Shown here piece after piece: positions 35,623 to 44,301 of a DNA stretch of 64,000 bases. The notes below the pieces were generated by a model. That model had not been told where the DNA came from and made no database searches. It saw only the letters and a program-made list of their open reading frames with translations. Made by a program: the position numbers and the translations under genes. Every line of letters starts with the position of its first letter. Positions within the stretch are counted from its first letter, which is position 1. Source of the DNA: Oscillospiraceae bacterium (GTDB lineage Bacteria; Bacillota; Clostridia; Oscillospirales; Ruminococcaceae); assembly GCA_017541275.1 (NCBI GenBank), contig JAFXZM010000036.1:1-64000 (forward strand), written 5' to 3'.

Positions 35623-35982
35623 CCGTTCAGACAAATTTTTGTTCGGTGTTTTTATGATTCAGTTGTCAAGGTTCCGGGATGCAACCCTGCATGAGCTTTG
35701 GATGACCTGCCCGCATCATAATAAATATCGTATGATATGCCTTGATTTGACTTCCTGCTGCTAAATTCAAATTTTTTCGTTTTTGTCATCCTCGGAATCG
35801 GGGGGCTCCCCGCCCTTGGGTTGTCCCCCCCGACCTGCGGGGAGAAGCAACTCTTATGCTGTTACTGTTTTGATTGGGCCTATTTCCCTCCGCCAATTCC
35901 GCATTATCTTAATAAACCAACAAAAACGCCCGTGCTTTCTCTCTTGCAAATTGGTGAAACTGCCGATTTTATCATTTTTATC

Positions 35983-36031
35983 TTGCATAATGCAAATTAT
36001 ACTTGACATTTTGCAAGATATCGTGTATAAT
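35983..36031 (+). promoter_or_regulatory. Promoter and likely operator of the XRE regulator
   Basis: TTGACA (36003-36008), 17-base spacer, TATAAT (36026-36031). A 13-bp palindrome TTGCATAATGCAA lies at 35983-35995 just upstream, and TTTTGCAAGAT in the spacer repeats its half-site. The arrangement suggests that the encoded HTH protein represses its own operon. Confidence 0.7.
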
Positions 36032-36058
36032 CATAGCATAAGGAGGGGTGAACAGCTT

Positions 36059-36286
36059 ATGAAAAATAAAAAGCTGAAAATTGCCCGCATGGAGCACGAC
36101 ATGAATCAGGAGGCTCTGGCAAAAGCCGTCGGCGTCACCCGCCAGACAATCGGGATGATCGAATCCGGCAACTATAACCCGACGCTCAACCTCTGCACCG
36201 CGATCTGCGATGTGCTCGGAAAAACACTCGACGACCTGTTCTGGATTCCAAGGGAAGAAAGGATGAACGATGATGAAGTACACTGA
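36059..36286 (+). CDS. Small XRE/Cro-type transcriptional regulator
   Basis: 75 residues. The whole protein is an HTH_3 domain: helix ARMEHDMNQEALAKAVGVT followed by the recognition helix RQTIGMIESGNYNPTLN and a DDLF end. It resembles the YozG/ YgzD group of short regulators that pair with a membrane protein. ATG at 36059 has AGGAGGGG 9 bases before it; the frame is open upstream but without a better start. The next gene overlaps its end by 17 bases. Confidence 0.92.
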   Translation: MKNKKLKIARMEHDMNQEALAKAVGVTRQTIGMIESGNYNPTLNLCTAICDVLGKTLDDLFWIPREERMNDDEVH

Positions 36287-36812
36287 ACTCACCGGCTGGA
36301 AAAAGCATTCTGCCCAGAAAATGACCGAGACCTACCCCACGGACGAACGTACCCAGCGCATCAACGAAAAGGGGCTCGCTGCCTGCGGCGCTGTCGCATT
36401 CCTCTATATCGCAGGCCGCATCATCTACTGCGGCTTCAAGGGCGATCTCGCCGTACCGGAGCTCGTGCTGCTGTTTGTTATGGTCATTGTGCTGGCTGCC
36501 GTCAACAGACAGAATCAGCTCCATGAGCTCCCGCTCGTGCTCGGCAAACGGCTCGACCCCTCGCCCCGGGCAAAAGGCAAACGCATTGGCCTCTATGCGC
36601 TGAATTCGCTGATCTATGCTGCCTCGTGGACGGCCGCGGATGCTCTCATCGGCATTACGGGCTGGGAACCGTTCGCTTTGGGGCTCATCGCCGATTTCAC
36701 GATCGGCTTCGCGACATGGTTCTTCGTTGACTTCTTTTTCTATGAGCGCAAAATCAAGCGCTATAACAGCTATATGGCTCAGCTCGAAGCAGAGGAAAAT
36801 GATCTGAGCTGA
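36270..36812 (+). CDS. Membrane partner protein of the XRE regulator
   Basis: 180 residues. Four membrane helices can be placed (about 37-55, 63-80, 107-127 and 135-155) with a charged C-terminal tail. Small XRE regulators of this type are commonly followed by such multi-pass proteins of unknown role, and the 17-base overlap implies coupled translation. The pair may sense membrane or stress state. No enzymatic motif was seen. Confidence 0.8.
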   Translation: MMKYTELTGWKKHSAQKMTETYPTDERTQRINEKGLAACGAVAFLYIAGRIIYCGFKGDLAVPELVLLFVMVIVLAAVNRQNQLHELPLVLGKRLDPSPRAKGKRIGLYALNSLIYAASWTAADALIGITGWEPFALGLIADFTIGFATWFFVDFFFYERKIKRYNSYMAQLEAEENDLS

Positions 36813-36827
36813 ATCCCACATCGGGAT

Positions 36828-37030
36828 TTATTGTTCAGATATCAGTCTGTACAAGAGCGGTACATATTATTTTGGAATGGGGGAGAGAAAACTCTTGTTT
36901 TCTCTCCCCCAAGCAATGCTAACAACTGAAGGAGAACACGGCGAAGCCAAAATAAAAGCTTTGGCCGAGCTTTTGAAAAAAAGCAAACGCCAGCAAAGCT
37001 GACGTACCAAAACTTTTATTTTGGCAGCGG
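36828..37030 (+). repeat. Dispersed intergenic repeat, family A, copy 2
   Basis: Matches 2930-3190 in two blocks separated by unlike sequence. The hairpin at 36878-36911 is a 15-bp stem with loop TCTT, as in copy 1, but one internal pair is G-C instead of T-A. It ends before the promoter of the TM2 gene. Confidence 0.8.
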
Positions 37031-37083
37031 CGGAAATCATCTTGTAAAATCCCGGAATTTCCGCACCTAATACGAAGTTTCAC

Positions 37084-37112
37084 TTGACAGATTGCGCAAA
37101 ACAATGTATAAT
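37084..37112 (+). promoter_or_regulatory. Sigma-A promoter of the TM2 gene
   Basis: TTGACA (37084-37089), 17-base spacer, TATAAT (37107-37112), 70 bases before the start codon. Confidence 0.85.
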
Positions 37113-37181
37113 ACAATCAGCTAAGTGTGTGCTTTTGCACCGAATTCAGACAGAGAATGAACAAAAAAGGAGGTCGATCTC

Positions 37182-37787
37182 ATGTTTTGCAGAAATTGCG
37201 GCGAGGTTCTGATCGACACGGATGTTTATTGCCTTAGCTGCGGCTATGCTGCCGGCGACGGCAATAAATACTGTGCCTCCTGCGGCTCCGAGACACTCCC
37301 CGGCGCACTGGTCTGTGAGATCTGCGGCAATTCCGTCAGCAACCTGAATGCCGGAGGCATGCAGTTTCAGCAGGCTCCCTTTCAGCAGGCTGCACAGCAG
37401 TTCCGGCAGGCCCCCCCGACCTTTCAGCAGCCCGTGTATCCAAACCAAATGTTCCGGCAGTCCTATGACCCGAACCAGATGCCGATGCCCGGCGTCTACA
37501 ATCAGCCCGATGTCTTCAATATGGGCATGAACGGTCAGCCGCAGTATTATGCCGGATATAAATATAAATCCAGGGTCGCGGCCGGCGTGCTCGGCATCGT
37601 GCTCGGCGCATTCGGCGTCCATAACTTCTATCTCGGCAAAACCGGACAGGCAACCGTGCAGCTTTTGATGACCCTCTGCTCCTGCGGCATCCTCGGCGTC
37701 ATCAGCGGCATCTGGGGGTTCGTTGAGGGTATTATGCTCCTGACCGGCTCCATCGACCAGGACGGAAACGGACTTCCGCTGAAATAA
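37182..37787 (+). CDS. Zinc-ribbon and TM2-domain membrane protein
   Basis: 201 residues. Two zinc-ribbon-like knuckle pairs occupy the first 50 residues (CRNCG, CLSCG, CASCG, CEICG). A Gln/Pro-rich linker follows (FQQAPFQQA repeats; about 60-120). The last 75 residues are a TM2 domain: YKSRVAAGVLGIVLGAFGVH, then NFYLGKTGQA and a second helix. TM2 proteins sit in the membrane; their role in bacteria is unclear. GGAGG lies 8 bases before ATG. Confidence 0.92.
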   Translation: MFCRNCGEVLIDTDVYCLSCGYAAGDGNKYCASCGSETLPGALVCEICGNSVSNLNAGGMQFQQAPFQQAAQQFRQAPPTFQQPVYPNQMFRQSYDPNQMPMPGVYNQPDVFNMGMNGQPQYYAGYKYKSRVAAGVLGIVLGAFGVHNFYLGKTGQATVQLLMTLCSCGILGVISGIWGFVEGIMLLTGSIDQDGNGLPLK

Positions 37788-37975
37788 CAGCACAATCCGA
37801 CATCAGAATATCACAAAGAAACACTTTTTTTTCATTTTTTTGATCGAGAATTCAGGTTCATTTAAGTTGCTTCCTGTATACTGGAATCAAACTCAGGGGG
37901 AAAGCCGTTCCAAATGAGAAACGGCACCTGTCACATTCTACAGCATGGGTGAAAATGAATGAGGAGGCAATTATT

Positions 37976-38734
37976 ATGGCTATCAGTACCTTTCAGCGCC
38001 GTGAGGTGAAATTCCGGCTGTCAACGGAACAATATGAAGCACTGCTCCCGATCGTGCATGCGCATATGAACCCCGATCAGTACTGCATCGACGGCAGGGA
38101 ATACGGCATTTTCAATCTCTATTACGATACACCGGATAATCTTCTGATCCGCCGCAGCATCGCAAAGCCGTACTATAAAGAAAAGCTGCGCCTGAGAAGC
38201 TATTATTCTCCTGCGGCACCCGATTCGCCGGTGTTCCTTGAGGTCAAGAAAAAAATCGGCGGCATCGTTACAAAGCGCAGAGTTACCATGACCGTCACGG
38301 ATGCGGAGGCCTATATTCAGACCCGCGTCAGACCCTATTACGAGCGGTTCCTCGATCAGCAGATCATGAAGGAAATGGACGTTTTCCTCAACAGCTACAA
38401 TTCAATCGCGCCGCGGCAGTATATCAGCTATCAGCGGGCAGCGTTCTTCGGCAAGGATGACCCGGATTTCCGACTGACCTTCGACCGGCAGCTCACCGAA
38501 CGCCGCTCTGACCTGACCCTCACCAAGGGCAGCTACGGCAGGCTCATCATCCCCGAAGATCAGCGCATTATGGAAATCAAGGTCCCCGGTGCCATTCCGC
38601 TCTGGATGAGCAATGCACTCTCCGAAATCGGAATCCGCCGCCACAGCTTCTCCAAATACGGCAGAGCCTATCTGGCTTATGTCCAGGAGCAGACTGAAAA
38701 GCAGCAGCAGGAGAGGAGGAGCATCTATGCTTAA
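37976..38734 (+). CDS. VTC-domain polyphosphate polymerase family protein
   Basis: 252 residues from ATG 37976 (GAGGAGG 8 bases upstream). The VTC tunnel-fold pattern is clear: FQRREVKFRLS at the N-terminus, NLYYDTPDN, KEKLRLRSY, EVKKKIGGIVTKRR and the late EIKVPGAIP strand, with alternating Lys/Arg facing the channel. Eukaryotic Vtc4 makes polyphosphate from ATP; bacterial relatives of this form are widespread but little tested. It overlaps the DUF4956 gene by 8 bases, so the two products probably act together at the membrane. Confidence 0.9.
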   Translation: MAISTFQRREVKFRLSTEQYEALLPIVHAHMNPDQYCIDGREYGIFNLYYDTPDNLLIRRSIAKPYYKEKLRLRSYYSPAAPDSPVFLEVKKKIGGIVTKRRVTMTVTDAEAYIQTRVRPYYERFLDQQIMKEMDVFLNSYNSIAPRQYISYQRAAFFGKDDPDFRLTFDRQLTERRSDLTLTKGSYGRLIIPEDQRIMEIKVPGAIPLWMSNALSEIGIRRHSFSKYGRAYLAYVQEQTEKQQQERRSIYA

Positions 38735-39500
38735 TTATCTCACGGCAGCAGTGCTCGCAAGCCCCTTTACCCGCCTGTTTGACGATCAGTCGCAATACTG
38801 GATCGACGACAGCGGCCATATGACGCTCGGCATCGTGATGCTCTGCATTTGCAGCGCTCTCGTGCTCGGCTTCCTGATCTCGCTGCTTTATATGTTCACA
38901 AACCGCAAGCGCGGCTATGCGCAGGGCTATGTCATTGCCATGCCGATGCTTTCCGCAATGGTCGCGACTGTCATCATCATGATGTGCCTGATGATCGACA
39001 ACTCCAGCGGCACCAAGGCCGCCATTACCCTGACCGGCGCCTTTTCACTGACGCGCTTCCGCTCCGCGCCCGGCGACCCCAAGGATATCGCATATATCTT
39101 CTTCGCGCTGGTCATGGGCGTCGTCTGCGGCATCGGCTATGTCGGCTATGCCGGCCTGATCTTCCTGATTATGGCGGCAGTGCTGCTCGTGCTGCATTTC
39201 ACGAATTTCGCTGCGCCGAAAACACAGGATATGACCCTCAAGGTCACTATTCCGGAGGACCTCAACTATACCGGACTGTTCGACAGCGTGATGGATAAAT
39301 ATACGACCGAGTGGAAGCTCCGCAGAGTCAAGACGACCGATTTCGGCACGCTGTTCGACCTGGTCTATGATATCCATGTCAAGCAGGATATCGACCAGAA
39401 AAAGTTTATCGACGAGATCCGCACGCTCAACGGCAATCTGAATGTCACGCTGGTGCTCTACCGCTATGACGATCAGATTTATGATCCCAAAGCAAAATAA
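38727..39500 (+). CDS. DUF4956 membrane protein
   Basis: 257 residues. Four membrane helices (about 30-55, 65-90, 110-135, 137-155) include the family pattern TGAFSLTRFRSAPGDPKDIA. A cytoplasmic alpha/beta domain follows. DUF4956 proteins are regularly encoded beside VTC-domain polymerases, and may serve as their membrane anchor or polyphosphate channel; this is inference from neighbourhood. ATG at 38727 follows GAGGAGGA. Confidence 0.88.
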   Translation: MLNYLTAAVLASPFTRLFDDQSQYWIDDSGHMTLGIVMLCICSALVLGFLISLLYMFTNRKRGYAQGYVIAMPMLSAMVATVIIMMCLMIDNSSGTKAAITLTGAFSLTRFRSAPGDPKDIAYIFFALVMGVVCGIGYVGYAGLIFLIMAAVLLVLHFTNFAAPKTQDMTLKVTIPEDLNYTGLFDSVMDKYTTEWKLRRVKTTDFGTLFDLVYDIHVKQDIDQKKFIDEIRTLNGNLNVTLVLYRYDDQIYDPKAK

Positions 39501-39620
39501 ACAGAAAAAACTGCATTGATAATGTTTACTTGATTTGACTGTTCGGGGAAGACTGGGGCACGGGCACACTGTGCAGCCTCGGTCTTTTCCTGTATCATTA
39601 TGAAAAGCGAGGAAAGTGCG

Positions 39621-41039
39621 ATGAAGCATACCACGAAAAAAATCCGGATCGCTGCACTTCTGACAGCGCTGCTGCTGGCCTGCCCCCTGACAGCCTGCGG
39701 CAGCGACGGCGAAAGCAGCTCCGCTCAAAATCCCGGCGGCGCCGCAGAAAGCAGCGTCAGCACCGATGAAAGCACCGAATCCGATACGGAAAGCAGCGGC
39801 GAGAACAGCTCCGCAAAGGACAGCAGCGATGATTCCTCCTCCGATGCCGGGAAAAGCAGCGGCGCTGACAAGAGCAGCAGCAAATCCGATGACAGCAGCA
39901 AGGACGGCGGCACGTCCGACAGCAAGTCTGCCGGGGAGAGAGACGGCATCACCCCGGAGGATAAGAGCAGCAGTCAGGGCGATAGCTCGTCCGGCAGCTC
40001 GTCCGACAGCTCGTCCGACAGCAAATCTTCCGAAGACAAAAACAGCGGCGGGCAGTCCTCCGGCGGCACACAGAGCGGCTCCGATAACCCTGAGGACAGC
40101 GACCTTGACAAAGCCGATGAGGAAAAGCCCACCAAGTATATTTACCTGAACGGCAGCTCCGCTAAGTTTGACGGCGACGGCATTTCCGTCAGCGGAAACA
40201 AAATCTATATCACCAAGGGCGGCGATTACGAGATCTCCGGTACCCTCGACAACGGCCAGATCTATATCGAAACCGAAAAGAAAAAAGTGCGCCTGCACCT
40301 CAATAATTGCAGCATCACCAATAAGGCCGGCTCGGCTATCCGGTGCCAGCAGGCCAAAAAGGTTACGATCTATTCCGTCGCCGGAACAACAAACTATATC
40401 TCCGACGGCGGTACCCATGACGATGACAACGGCGCGATTTTCAGTGAGGATACCGTTGTGTTCAAGGGCGAGGGCGAAATCAATATTACCGGCGTCTATG
40501 CGCACGGCGTCCAGAGCGATGACGATATTTTCGTCAAAGGCGGCACAATCAATATCTCTGCCGCGAAATCCTGCCTCCATTCCAATGACGGCATCGAGAT
40601 CTGGGACGGCAGACTCTACTGCGACGGCGGTACAAACGGCATCAAAACAGACGGGTATATCACAATCTCCGGCGGCTATTCGACATTCATCGGCGGCGTG
40701 CGGGAGGAAAAGGGCTCGATCTACTGCGACGGCCCCTTCACAGTCACCGGCGGCACGTTCTATGCGATCGGCAATTCCTGCGCTGCTCCGGATGCCTCCA
40801 CAACAACCGCGAATCTGATCGGCGTTGTGTTCAGCAGCTCGCAGCCCGCCAATACTCAGGTCGAGATTACCAGCGGCGGCAACAGCATCCTCTCAATGAC
40901 CTCGAATAATAATTTCCGCTCGGTTTACTACTCCGGCGCAAATCTGCTCAACAATGCCGAATATAAGGTGACGGCCGACGGCAAGGACTGCGGCAGCTTT
41001 ACGGCCGGCAATACCGTGACGGTGTATACCGTTTCCTGA
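39621..41039 (+). CDS. Secreted lipoprotein with DUF4353-type carbohydrate-binding domain
   Basis: 472 residues. The lipoprotein signal ends CPLTACGS. A 130-residue linker of almost only Ser, Asp, Glu, Lys and Gly follows (SSSDSSSDSKSS-like). The rest is a right-handed beta-helix-like region with repeated GGTINISA/ GGTFYAIG turns, matching the DUF4353 carbohydrate-binding family. Such proteins, or CotH proteins, are usual third members of VTC-DUF4956 clusters. ATG at 39621 has GAGGAAAG before it and is preferred over the upstream ATG at 39600. Confidence 0.85.
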   Translation: MKHTTKKIRIAALLTALLLACPLTACGSDGESSSAQNPGGAAESSVSTDESTESDTESSGENSSAKDSSDDSSSDAGKSSGADKSSSKSDDSSKDGGTSDSKSAGERDGITPEDKSSSQGDSSSGSSSDSSSDSKSSEDKNSGGQSSGGTQSGSDNPEDSDLDKADEEKPTKYIYLNGSSAKFDGDGISVSGNKIYITKGGDYEISGTLDNGQIYIETEKKKVRLHLNNCSITNKAGSAIRCQQAKKVTIYSVAGTTNYISDGGTHDDDNGAIFSEDTVVFKGEGEINITGVYAHGVQSDDDIFVKGGTINISAAKSCLHSNDGIEIWDGRLYCDGGTNGIKTDGYITISGGYSTFIGGVREEKGSIYCDGPFTVTGGTFYAIGNSCAAPDASTTTANLIGVVFSSSQPANTQVEITSGGNSILSMTSNNNFRSVYYSGANLLNNAEYKVTADGKDCGSFTAGNTVTVYTVS

Positions 41040-41074
41040 ATCAGCCTCCTGCTCCTTCTCCGTTATCCGATGCA

Positions 41075-41115
41075 AAGCCTCCCTGACCGGCTCATACAGC
41101 CGTTCAGGGAGGCTT
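41075..41115. terminator. Bidirectional terminator-like hairpin
   Basis: AAGCCTCCCTGA (41075-41086) pairs with TCAGGGAGGCTT (41104-41115). It lies between the converging DUF4353 and GH43 genes. Confidence 0.75.
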
Positions 41116-41136
41116 CGTGTTTCTGTATGCCGCCGC

Positions 41137-42648
41137 TCAGGGCTGCACCTCCAGCAGAAAATCCGTGAATTCTGCCCATGCTTCATTGCTGCCGTCCGGG
41201 TCATACGCATAGAGCGCGAGCATTACGCCCGTGAAATTGCCGGCTGCTTCTGTGGAGATGTATTTCGATTCCAGCGCGCCCAGATCATGCATCACGCCGC
41301 AGATTTCCGCAGAAAAACAGTATTCCGCAGGCTTGCCCGTGATATGCAGCGTGACCTGCTCTGCCTCCGCCGGCAGGGAAATGACAGGTTCCTCATGCAC
41401 CAGTGCGCCGAGCTGCGCCCGCCGCACTAGACTTATGCCGCCGGATGCATCCGGATGCAGACAGAGGTCATAATGCTGACTGCCGGTCATATAGACCGAA
41501 ACACCTGCCTCCTGCACGGTTCGGCGCAGCGTGACCGACAGCGAAAATGCCGTTTCGGTCTGCCGGATGCCGACCCATGTCGGTGAACCGGACTGCGAGG
41601 AAAGCGGAATATCCGTTCCGTGCAGCGCAAAACAGTCCGAAGTCAGGCGGTAATGCTCCGTATGCGGATTTTGCAGAAAGACCCACTCCTGCCCGGGCGC
41701 TGTGTCGGCAAAGGTGAACCTTGTCTTCTGCTTCTGCACGACGGATTCCGGTATGCGGTCTGTCTGCATGACGAGCCGTGCCGTGCCGTTCTCGCCTGCC
41801 GTAAACCAGCCGTCTGCTCCGAATGTCACCGGCACGAGACACACCTCGCGGCCCGTCGTGTGAAACATCATCCACGGATGAATCTGCCGGAAGCCCAGAT
41901 GCAGCATCCACCAGTTTCCGTTTTTGTCATCTACCAGATCGCCGTGGCCGCAGCCCTGAAGCAGATAGCCGCCCAGATTGCGGTTTGTGAGCACGGGATT
42001 TCCGGGGCAGGCCTCAAACGGCCCGTTGGGGGATTTCCCGCGCGCACAGACGACCATGTGGCCGTATTCGGTGCCGCCCTCGGAGGCCATGAGATAATAA
42101 TATTCCCCGATATGATAGAGATGCGGGCTTTCGAGAAAGCGTCCCCCGGTGCCGCGCCAGACCGCCCGCGCCTCTGTGAGACATCTGCCGGTCTCCGGGT
42201 CAATCTCGCACTGCAAAATGCAGCTTCCCTGCGCATCGCTGCCGTTGCTCATGAAATAGGCTTTGCCGTCCTCGAAAAACAGCGAGGGATCAATGCCCGC
42301 CTGACTGACCCATACCGGCTCCGACCACTCGCCGTGAATATCGTTTGTCCGGACAAAGAAATGTCCGCCGTTTGTGACATTGGTCGTGACCATATAAAAT
42401 GTTCCGTCAGAATACCGGATCGTCGGGGCGTATATTCCTCCGACAGAATCGGCATTTTGCAGCGGAAGCTGCGATGGGCGCGTCAGAACATGCCCGATCT
42501 GCTTCCAGTTGATGAGATCGCGGCTTTCAAAGAGCGGCACGCCGGGATAATACTGAAACGAACTGCAAACCAGATAATAGGTATCGCCGGCGCGGCATAC
42601 ACTGGGATCAGGGTAAAATCCGGGTATCACGGGATTTCGGTACTGCAT
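41137..42648 (-). CDS. GH43 beta-xylosidase / alpha-L-arabinofuranosidase
   Basis: 503 residues, no signal peptide. The five-bladed propeller motifs of GH43 are clear: catalytic base Asp14 in GFYPDPS, the pKa-tuning Asp120 in AGIDPSL and the proton donor Glu173 in FLESPHLY. A C-terminal beta-sandwich (about 310-503) is typical of the larger GH43 xylosidases. It most likely removes xylose or arabinose from xylo-oligosaccharides in the cytoplasm. It is a single gene with no transporter next to it. Subfamily and substrate are not decided. Confidence 0.92.
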   Translation of the reverse strand: MQYRNPVIPGFYPDPSVCRAGDTYYLVCSSFQYYPGVPLFESRDLINWKQIGHVLTRPSQLPLQNADSVGGIYAPTIRYSDGTFYMVTTNVTNGGHFFVRTNDIHGEWSEPVWVSQAGIDPSLFFEDGKAYFMSNGSDAQGSCILQCEIDPETGRCLTEARAVWRGTGGRFLESPHLYHIGEYYYLMASEGGTEYGHMVVCARGKSPNGPFEACPGNPVLTNRNLGGYLLQGCGHGDLVDDKNGNWWMLHLGFRQIHPWMMFHTTGREVCLVPVTFGADGWFTAGENGTARLVMQTDRIPESVVQKQKTRFTFADTAPGQEWVFLQNPHTEHYRLTSDCFALHGTDIPLSSQSGSPTWVGIRQTETAFSLSVTLRRTVQEAGVSVYMTGSQHYDLCLHPDASGGISLVRRAQLGALVHEEPVISLPAEAEQVTLHITGKPAEYCFSAEICGVMHDLGALESKYISTEAAGNFTGVMLALYAYDPDGSNEAWAEFTDFLLEVQP

Positions 42649-42869
42649 ATCAATAAACCTCTTTTTTTATTTGGGTATGTGAAGATTCAGGTGGATTCTG
42701 TTACATTTTTTGTCATTAGAATTTGTTTCAGGAGCAGTTGGGGCGCCCTGCGGAGCTCCTGAAGTCAGAGAATTTCGTGCATGCGATGCGCGCCGCCATG
42801 TTTTCCTTAAGCTGTTAGCAGGATTTGGGTGCGTTTGCGGTGCAAACTCACAGCGAAGCGAGAGCACCA

Positions 42870-43613
42870 TTATCCGCAGTTCTCCTGATACTGTCCCGCA
42901 CGCAGATATTCAACCGCAAATGCTATGAATTCGGCATTCGTCAGACGGTTTCTGCCGTTTATGCGGCGCGGCAGAAGGCCCGCAAGCAGCGGGTCTTCCC
43001 TGATCTGTGAGAGTGCATGCCGGATTGAACGCTCAACCCGTGACGGCGTGCTGTTCAGTTCTGCTGCAACCGCCGGATAGATCCGCTGTGTCACCGAGCC
43101 GCTGCAGTACGGCAGCTCCAATGCGCACCGGATTGCACTGCGCAGGAAGTGAAAACCAAGCAGATTTGCCGAAATCCCGACGCTTTGCAGAAATGTCGTG
43201 ATCTGCTGCTCAATGCTCCCGTCTTTGAAACGCGGCAGATATTTTCCGCTTCCGAACTCTGCCCGGATAGACTTCCGCAATGCACCGGGATCGACCGGAT
43301 ACTGCCTGCAATGAATCCCGATCTGACGCAGATTCTGCTCAAGAAAGGTGTTCGGCCGGTGCATCAGCGCTATAATCTGCACGGACGCAATGCTGCTGAC
43401 CCTCTCGGCAAAAACCCGGAAATCAAGGTCCAGTGAGCCGCTGTTCAGCAGAATCAGATCGGGATGCTCCTCCCTGACCGCCTGAAGCAAAGTCGGCTCG
43501 TCCTGCCAGCGGACAATCGCCCAGTCGCCTTCCCTGCAAAATGCGTTTGCCATTGCCACGGCAAACGCATCGCCGATGTCTCCGATAATCATACGAAGCT
43601 GTTTGAGTATCAT
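42870..43613 (-). CDS. Spo0A-family protein with degenerate receiver domain
   Basis: 247 residues. The last ~115 residues match the Spo0A DNA-binding domain: LQSVGISANLLGFHFLRSAI, the TPSRVERSIRHA recognition segment and LTNAEFIAFAVEYLRA. The N-terminal 110 residues keep the receiver fold (EEHPDLILL) but the phosphoacceptor Asp is Asn57, the acidic pair is reduced to Gly11-Asp12 and the conserved Lys is missing (CRQYPVD). It should bind 0A-box-like DNA without phosphorelay control. It is either a paralogue or a replacement of Spo0A. A full consensus promoter lies upstream. Confidence 0.88.
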   Translation of the reverse strand: MILKQLRMIIGDIGDAFAVAMANAFCREGDWAIVRWQDEPTLLQAVREEHPDLILLNSGSLDLDFRVFAERVSSIASVQIIALMHRPNTFLEQNLRQIGIHCRQYPVDPGALRKSIRAEFGSGKYLPRFKDGSIEQQITTFLQSVGISANLLGFHFLRSAIRCALELPYCSGSVTQRIYPAVAAELNSTPSRVERSIRHALSQIREDPLLAGLLPRRINGRNRLTNAEFIAFAVEYLRAGQYQENCG

Positions 43614-43664
43614 ATTATGTGTCTCCTTTTTTGTTTTTGGCTTTCTTTATTTTGCCCGGAACAT

Positions 43665-43693
43665 ATTATATCAGAAAAATGATAGCCTGTCAA
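43665..43693 (-). promoter_or_regulatory. Sigma-A promoter of the Spo0A-like gene
   Basis: Minus strand TTGACA (43693-43688), 17-base spacer, TATAAT (43670-43665). The perfect consensus implies strong vegetative expression. Confidence 0.85.
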
Positions 43694-43812
43694 TCATTTT
43701 TAACCCGCAAATCAGCATAATTCATACATAAATGTCGAATCCTGACGAATTCTGCGGGAAGGCATGCATCGCCGCTCCGGCGCATACACTTCCGGCAGAG
43801 GGAGGTGACGGC

Positions 43813-44301
43813 ATGAACAGTGTTGTGCGCGGTGTGATTCTGCGGGGCGTACCGGTATCGGTCTGCGGAATGCTGGGGGCGGGGCTGCTGCTGACTGCCG
43901 CCGAGCTTCCGCTTCCGGCATACGGTATCTGCGCTGCGCTATCGCTGACGGCGGGCTGCTTTTTTGCCGGTATGGAGGCCGGCCGCCGCCGCCGCAGAAA
44001 CGGTCTTTTCTGCGGGCTCAGTGCAGCGCTGCTTCTGACCGGGCTGTGGTATGCGGCGGCATGGCTGCTGCTGCACAGTGCCGGTCTGCCGGCTGTTCTG
44101 CTTGCGGCGGTGCCCTGCGGAATGTGCGGCGGCGTGATCGGGACAGGTCGCCGTGCGCCGGCACTGCACAGGCGTCTGCACGGCGCGGCAGGCGCACGGG
44201 AGCGGCTCCGGCTCCGCTTTCGGCTGCTGCATCTGCTGTACAGGCCGAAAAAACCGAAAAAAAAGCCCTCTGCCCAAAGCAGAGGGAAATCAGAATATTG
44301 A
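43813..44301 (+). CDS. TIGR04086-type four-helix membrane protein
   Basis: 162 residues. Four helices with glycine-rich turns (VCGMLGAGLLLTAAE; LTAGCFFAGMEAGRRRRRNG; AAWLLLHSAGLPAV; GGVIGTGRRAP) match the YrzE/TIGR04086 family often found near yajC in Clostridia. ATG at 43813 follows GGAGGTGA. The tail after about 140 is basic and Lys/Pro-rich; its last codons are the antisense of the terminator of the ncRNA on the other strand. Confidence 0.75.
   Translation: MNSVVRGVILRGVPVSVCGMLGAGLLLTAAELPLPAYGICAALSLTAGCFFAGMEAGRRRRRNGLFCGLSAALLLTGLWYAAAWLLLHSAGLPAVLLAAVPCGMCGGVIGTGRRAPALHRRLHGAAGARERLRLRFRLLHLLYRPKKPKKKPSAQSRGKSEY
44257..44286 (-). terminator. Intrinsic terminator of the ncRNA
   Basis: Stem GCAGAGGG/CCCTCTGC with eight T on the minus strand (AAAAAAAA at 44257-44264 on the plus strand). 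It overlaps the 3' end of the convergent membrane-protein gene. Confidence 0.85.

Noticed and set aside
39045..40580. A 511-codon minus-strand open frame over the DUF4956 and DUF4353 genes
   Set aside because: It crosses two clear genes and an intergenic gap on the other strand and has shadow-type Ala/Gly/Ile composition.
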